DNA of 64,000 nucleotides from contig OX359265.1 in assembly GCA_947179155.2 (NCBI GenBank), forward strand, positions 5,689,501 through 5,753,500, in the 5' to 3' direction. This DNA comes from Hedera helix (Eukaryota > Streptophyta > Magnoliopsida > Apiales > Araliaceae). Each line of letters begins with the position of its first letter. Positions within the stretch are counted from its first letter, which is position 1. The translations under genes and the position numbers were made by a program. Below are positions 58,901-64,000 of the stretch, in pieces. A model generated the notes under the pieces. The model did no database searches. It saw only the letters and a program-made list of their open reading frames with translations, and had not been told where the DNA came from.

Positions 58901-61046
58901 GTTGTAACTTCAGCTTTGTAATTAACTATACTTATTGCAACATTTCTTGCCAGTTTAATATTCTTTCATCACCGTACCAAGTAATAAGAAAATTGTCACA
59001 CATCGTAGTTTGTTCTTTGTGGCATTCGATTCTTTTTCAGTTTTTCACGTGATTTTCCCTATATGCATCTCTGTGAGTATAGCTCCTTATACATGTCTTG
59101 CATTTACTTTATTACTTTCAATTAGGATTGATTATCATCTATAGTGAATCTTTTAATTAAGATTGTGAGATTGTGTGGTTGAAGCTTCACAATTGTGAAA
59201 GTTGCCAGTTTCTTACTAAGATAGTTTGAGTTGGCTTCAGGAACCTTTGCTAAGCCATTCACTCTGTTTGAAGTGTCTTCTTTTTGGAAACTCAGTTCTG
59301 TATCTTTGGTGACAACTTGAATTCTCTTTTTGCTTTTGTCTTTCACCTTGAAAGTCCAGAGTTCTGCATGGCTACTCATTTTTGATGCAATATGATTAAT
59401 GTGACCCAGTATGTTGAAATACAATTCAAAATAAAACTATGGACTGTTCAGCTGTATCTACTCAAAATCCCAGCAAGAAAGGGTAACTGGTTATTTAATA
59501 TTTAAATATGTATACTTGTCTTCTTTTGGTATACTCCTTATCTGTATAATTGTGTATTCAGCCCAGTATGAGGCATATGGCCTATCACTCTTGGAACTGC
59601 TCAACCCTTTATGCCATTTTCACACAAGCCTGGTTACACCGTATTCTTGTCAATTGATTATTTTGTTATAAAATTTCCTAATGTGCTGATAAGTCAATTG
59701 TCTATGCACGTGTTTACAACTTATAATTCTTCATCTGATAACAAAGAGTATTTTATATGTAGGACAATTTAGTGTGTTACGGTATTTGTCAACGGAGGCC
59801 GTGTCCATCTAAAATTTAACTTTCTTTATGTTGTTATGCTACTTAGCCTCCAATCATATCAATTTACTTTAGCTTAGGGTTTGTTTGATTGAAACTGAAT
59901 GGCTGAATCGGTCAGATGGATTAAACCATTCGGTGCGCTTGTTTAGGTCTGAATGACTGAATCGATCAGATTTTTGGACTGAATGGCTAAGTTTAATTTT
60001 TTTGGTTGAATGGTTTAGTCCCAGCTGAATGAATTAAAAAAAAATTAAAAATTTAAAAAAAAATATTAAATATTATATTAAGTAATATTAAATAAATTTA
60101 CAATAACTTTGAATTTTTTCAAAGGGATAAAATAGTAAAAATATATTATTTAAATATTTCAGACATGTCACTTATCAAACAACTTTTTTCATTCAGTATT
60201 CAGAAATCTACTTTATTCAGCTCATTCAGATTACTTAAGCATTTAGAACTATTTTATTCAGTTTTTATCAAACACCCCCTTAGTCTTCTTAGCTGGATAA
60301 ACCTTCTTAGTTGACTTCACTTTATACTCTCTATTGGTGCTCTTTATTACTTCTGATGCATATATTTAATTCACAAAGTTCCTTTATTTCCTGTTTGACA
60401 TATGTATTCCTTTTAACATCTTTTTACTTGTTTAATTGGCTTATATTCCTATGCTTATAGATCCTTGATCAATATAAAGAATCTCGTGATGCAAGAATTA
60501 GTGAAGGTGCTGCCAATTCTGGAAGTCTGCCAAGAAGTGTTATATTGGTTGGTCACTCTATGGGTGGGTTCGTTTCCAGAGCTGCAGTTGTCCACCCACA
60601 TTTAAGAAAGTCTGCTGTGGAAACTGTTCTTACGCTTTCAACTCCACACCAGTGAGCTTCATGGTTTCTCTTAAGGTTTCATTACGGTTTTTATATCCTA
60701 TCCATTAATTAGTTATTTATGAGATTCTCTTACTTTGTCCAGGTCTCCTCCTGTCGCATTGCAGCCATCCTTAGGTCACTATTATGCACATGTAAATCAG
60801 GAATGGAAAAAGGGATATGAGTCCCATACCTCTCGAAGCGGACATTATGTGTCTGGTCCACAACTCTCTCGTGTTGTTGTTGTCTCCATTTCTGGTGGTA
60901 TTCATGATTATCAGGTATATTCTCCTTGCAACTTATTCTGATACTTGTGATGGAAACTTCTGGTTATTTGTTCGATAATGGGTGATGTAAGTTTCCTTAC
61001 ATAAAGAAGTAAAGAGGTTAAGCAGTTTCCTATTCTCTCTGTCTCT

Positions 61047-61082
<36 letters not shown>

Positions 61083-63711
61083 CCCCCCTTCTCATTTTTC
61101 ACTGAAAGTTTGTACTCTCCAGTCTCCACACATTTTGCAATAGTATTTGTGATACTTTTTTGAGATACTCTCTAACTATTTTATACATTCTACCTCTAGC
61201 AGTGCAGTTCATTTACTTCTAAAATATGTTAAATATGTATGAGGAGCAGCTAATTAATGTTGGACCTAAATTTCTGGTGCAATTCCTCTCCCAGTTTAGT
61301 TTTTCAAGCTTAAGTTTAACCTTGCCTATTCCCATAAATTCCGTTATTTTAGGCTTAAATTTAGCATGCACAATTCATTCCTTTCCTTAATTCAGTTTGT
61401 AAGCTTAATCCTGTCAAAAGGATTTTTATGAAGTATGAACCTTGTTATGGACTTCTGATTTTAACATGGAATATCTACTTGAGCTAACGTTTTAGTTTTT
61501 GTTGTGGATTCAAGGATTTTGGTGGACCCAAAGTTATTTACCTAGTTATTCTAGGTAGCGCAAAACGATACCTTACCCACCATAGGTTTTATCTGCATCA
61601 TTAATGGTGATGGATTCTTATGCTAAACAATTAGAATAGCTCCAAACTGAAGTAGGTTTCTTGCTTACCATAAGCAAATATCTTTTCTTTACCATGATTA
61701 ATTTTATGCGCTTGTGCAAGGAATTTGCTGGAGTTATATGTTTGGTTGGAATAATAGAATTGTGTAGATCCTAATTTGTGTAATCTTCCTCTAAGGGTGA
61801 CCTAGCTTTATTCATCTAGAACTAAGGGTAAGCTGCCTGAGAATGCAAAAGATTTGTAGGTTAAATACTTAAATATAATTTAACTAAAATGAATTAGAAA
61901 GAGTTTGATATGAAGTCCTGTGCCCCAAAGACAGTATTCTCTTACATCTTCATTCCCTTCAGCTGCACAGTTGGAGGAATATAAACCTGTGGCAATTTTC
62001 CGAATTCAATTTATTTCATACGAAACGTTCTTGTTAGATGTTGAAGCATCTGTATTTGTTTTAAATTTGTTGCCATGTATTTTACTATTTTTGTTATCAT
62101 TTCGATTTAATAATTGGAATTTCTTTTAAAGAGGTTTCCTGTGGTCCGCCTTTCTTGGAATTTTCTTTTGCACAATCCGGATGAAGAAATGTTGCATCGT
62201 CACCAATGTCTTTTATTGCTTAGTTGTTTGTGCCTTTTTTTGCTTTACATTTGTCATCATCTTCTTCCTTTTTTTTCGTTATGTTTTAGGCCATAAAATT
62301 TTCTGGTTGGGGTGCTTTAACTTGACTTCTTGTATGCATGTCAACTCCGTTGGTTTTTGATCTTAGGTACGGACAAAATTAGAATCTCTTGATGGCATCG
62401 TGCCACCTACCCATGGCTTCATGATTAGTAGTGCAAGCATGCGGAATGTTTGGTTGTCAATGGAGCACCAGGTTATCTTATGGTGTAATGAAGTAGTTGT
62501 GCAAGTGAGTTATATTATCTTCCGGAACTTATTAATTTCTTATATATTGTTTTTATTTTTTTTTCTTTGACAAACGCTAGTTCTGAATTTTCTGTTTAAG
62601 GTGTCACATACTCTGCTAAGTCTGATTGACTCCGAAACTGGTCAGCCATTTTCTGACTCAAGAAAAAGACTGGCAATATTTGCAAAAATGCTTCGAAGTG
62701 GAGTACCAGAGAGTTGGTTGAGGCAATCACATTTATCTCAGCAGTTACCACATGTTCCTCTAAAAAATGGAGATGTTGCAGGTATCATCAATCTAAACTA
62801 TCCTTTTTAATGCGAAGATCTTTCCTACCTGAGTCTGCTAAATTTATTTCATTGATTATAGAACAAAACTACTGAAGAAATGATTCTGATGCTTTTCTTT
62901 TTTGTCACTTGTCGAAAGAAAAAAATTGATGCTCTTTTTGTGTTTTGGTTAACGAAGCTCACTTTCTGAAATTAGGTCTTTTTGTCAAAATACAAAAGAT
63001 TTCTCAGCTCATTATGTTCAAGACCATAAATGAAATCGCTACAAGAAACAGCATATTATATCCATGGAAACCCTACCGTAGCATTGTTGCTGCCGTGATG
63101 GAAAATGGTTTGATGCTTTTTAATCATTCAGTTTTTAAATGAGTCCAAGAGTCTTGCTGTCGACAGTCATGGTTCAGAAGTAATTTCCGAATATCTTGTT
63201 GTATCTGCATATTCTGAGACAAACTCCTCTCCTCTTCTCACCGGTGCATCTATAGATCGATGTTGGATATAATTAAACCATATCAATTGATGTTCCCTCA
63301 TCTTGTCATCAATCGATGCTACCCCGAACTTATTTCAAACATCCTTATTTGTGATCCTAGTCAACTTGTATGACCACAAATCCACCTTTACATTCTCATT
63401 TCAACAATTCCCGTCTTGTGCACATGTTGCTTCTTGGTTGCCAACATTCAACTCCGTATAGCATTACGGACCTCACTGTCAATTTATAGAACTTTCAATT
63501 CAACTTGACCGAGATTTTGAGAGGCAGAGGAGTCACTATGGTTTGCGATGATCTTGCAGAATCTCTATTACACACTATACCTGTACCTGTGTGTCCCAGT
63601 AATATTCGATGGAGTGATGCTGGACTCGAAAGGGATCTATACATTCAGACTACTACTGTCACTGTTTTAGCGATGGATGGCAGGAGACGGTGGTTGGACA
63701 TTGAAAAACTG
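55944..63711 (+). CDS. PGAP1-like GPI inositol-deacylase, 5' part (7 exons; continues past the window)
   Basis: Exons: 55944-56258, 57494-57742, 60461-60651, 60743-60914, 62367-62504, 62601-62781 and, less certainly, 63560-63711, totalling about 466 residues with phases that fit. Exon 1 encodes an N-terminal membrane segment (about residues 17-38), then a lumenal region ending in VLFIPGNGGSYKQ, joined to VRSLAAES in exon 2, as in PGAP1 proteins. Exon 3 holds the lipase motif LVGHSMGG with catalytic Ser at about 221. These enzymes remove the inositol acyl chain from GPI-anchored proteins in the ER, aiding their export. Intron 1 uses a GC donor; the others are GT-AG. The gene should continue for several hundred codons beyond 64000; no exon is recognisable after 63711. 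The last exon is inferred from reading frame (CPSNIRWSDAGLERDLY) and could start elsewhere. Confidence 0.87.
57096..57256. repeat. Dispersed-repeat fragment in PGAP1-like intron 1
   Basis: Two diverged copies of a segment (AAGTARYCAAYTCATC, AAAAG(T/C)TTAAG(T/C)TGTTAGA, GAGGCC) lie about 110 bp apart. The first is near 57098 and the second near 57209. It resembles a common plant repeat motif, but its family cannot be assigned. Confidence 0.45.
58205..58440. repeat. Tandem duplication of about 120 bp in PGAP1-like intron 2
   Basis: 58208-58325 and 58328-58440 share ATGGCCTAC(C/G)TATGCTTGA, TACT, AACAA(A)ACC/AAAGCCTTATT, AATCTTGTTTT and TTAAAGCAATATATTCTATG. Divergence is substantial, so the duplication is old. 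Short open frames across it are not genes. Confidence 0.6.
59876..60280. mobile_element. MITE-like insertion (hAT-like termini) in PGAP1-like intron 2
   Basis: The left end GGGTTTGTTTGATTGAAACT and the reverse complement of the right end (GGGGGTGTTTGATAAAAACT) form imperfect terminal inverted repeats of about 24 bp continuing into GAATR. The interior, about 350 bp, is AT-rich with repeated CTGAATGR/YCATTCAG motifs and no ORF. Flanks share CTTAG. The termini look like hAT-type MITEs, but the target duplication is not clear. Confidence 0.6.
61048..61081. repeat. Poly(C) run, 34 bases
   Basis: 34 consecutive C, then G and six more C, in the fourth coding intron of the PGAP1-like gene (60915-62366). 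This is the second such run in the same gene. Confidence 0.85.
63228..63475 (-). mobile_element. Antisense LINE reverse-transcriptase remnant
   Basis: Minus-strand frames, broken by stops and shifts, read MLYGVECW...RMxRWICGHT...NKFGVASIDDKMREHQLIWF and HRSIDAPVRRG. This is the well-known C-terminal part of plant L1-type LINE polymerases. It is 5'-truncated, decayed and lies in the PGAP1-like intron 62782-63559. It cannot be coding. Confidence 0.75.
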
Positions 63712-64000
63712 GTTAGTCTAAGTTCACAAGTTACTGTTTAGGACAATTTAACGTATCTTGTCACTTTTTTTGTCTTATCCTAGACTTGTATGCTCGGGCC
63801 AATGCTGTTTGAAGGTTCATATTGTTCCTTCACCCCTTCCCAACTTACTGGCTTTACTTGTGTTCCACGGATATGAATTTGGCCAATTTCCATGACCTTG
63901 CTCTTCAATACATAACCAGAAAGCCCAATATCGCTTTCTGACCAGAATTTATAGCATTCAGTTTGCTGTATTGCCTGCACTACCACTTTTAAGTTTTAAA
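63712..64000 (+). other. PGAP1-like intron, start (continues past window)
   Basis: It starts with a GTTAGT donor at 63712. No downstream exon of the family is recognisable. A 68-codon minus-strand open frame (63986-63780) has no recognised similarity. Confidence 0.45.

Noticed and set aside
59122..59424. 100-codon minus-strand ORF in PGAP1-like intron 2
   Set aside because: Lys/Ser/Asn-rich composition, no recognised family and no splice or promoter context. It could be an old element fragment, but nothing supports a gene.
63780..63986. 68-codon minus-strand ORF at the window edge
   Set aside because: Its composition looks protein-like, but no family is recognised and it lies in a probable intron; too little to call.

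Overview
This is a window of plant nuclear DNA, probably from a eudicot. It is AT-rich, and its genes have introns and codon usage typical of dicots. About 40 kb of the 64 kb is mobile DNA. No species can be named from the sequence.

Left flank (1-13791). An AT-rich upstream region leads to a TATA box at 1791, a leader with three short upstream ORFs, and an eight-exon gene (2251-9293, +) of the gametogenetin-binding-protein-2-like family. A convergent two-exon gene follows (11030-12067, -). It encodes a protein with a plastid-type N-terminus and a methyltransferase-like core, and it may have a further 5' exon near 13.5-13.7 kb.

Centre (13792-53790). This is one large nest of transposable elements. 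The oldest layer is a head-to-tail Helitron dimer: copy A is 13792-15388, and copy B starts at the next base and ends at 53790. Copy B is split by two LTR retrotransposons. Element 1 (15670-27451, on the minus strand) is a very young chromovirus of Tekay/Del type. It has 2,940-bp LTRs that differ at about three sites, an open 1,514-codon gag-pol, and an extra 238-codon coiled-coil ORF ahead of gag. Element 2 (28427-53470, +) is a non-autonomous Tat/Ogre-like element with 2.2-kb LTRs, a decayed gag and long 3' tandem-repeat arrays. Element 2 in turn carries element 3 (31401-42164, +), a second chromovirus family with a frameshifted pol. Its own 3' LTR also carries a solo LTR of the element 3 family (50450-53449). 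Every one of these insertions has a 5-bp target duplication that can be read directly, so the order is clear: Helitron dimer first, then element 2, then element 3 and the solo-LTR parent. Element 1 came last, judging by its LTR identity.

Right flank (53791-64000). A PGAP1-like GPI inositol-deacylase gene starts at 55944 (+) and runs off the window; seven coding exons can be placed. Its first coding intron is of the GC-AG type. Its introns and leader hold two pure poly(C) runs of 32 and 34 bases, a MITE-like insertion, a small tandem duplication and an antisense LINE reverse-transcriptase tail.

The three host genes show no functional link to each other. No rRNA, tRNA or CRISPR array was recognised.
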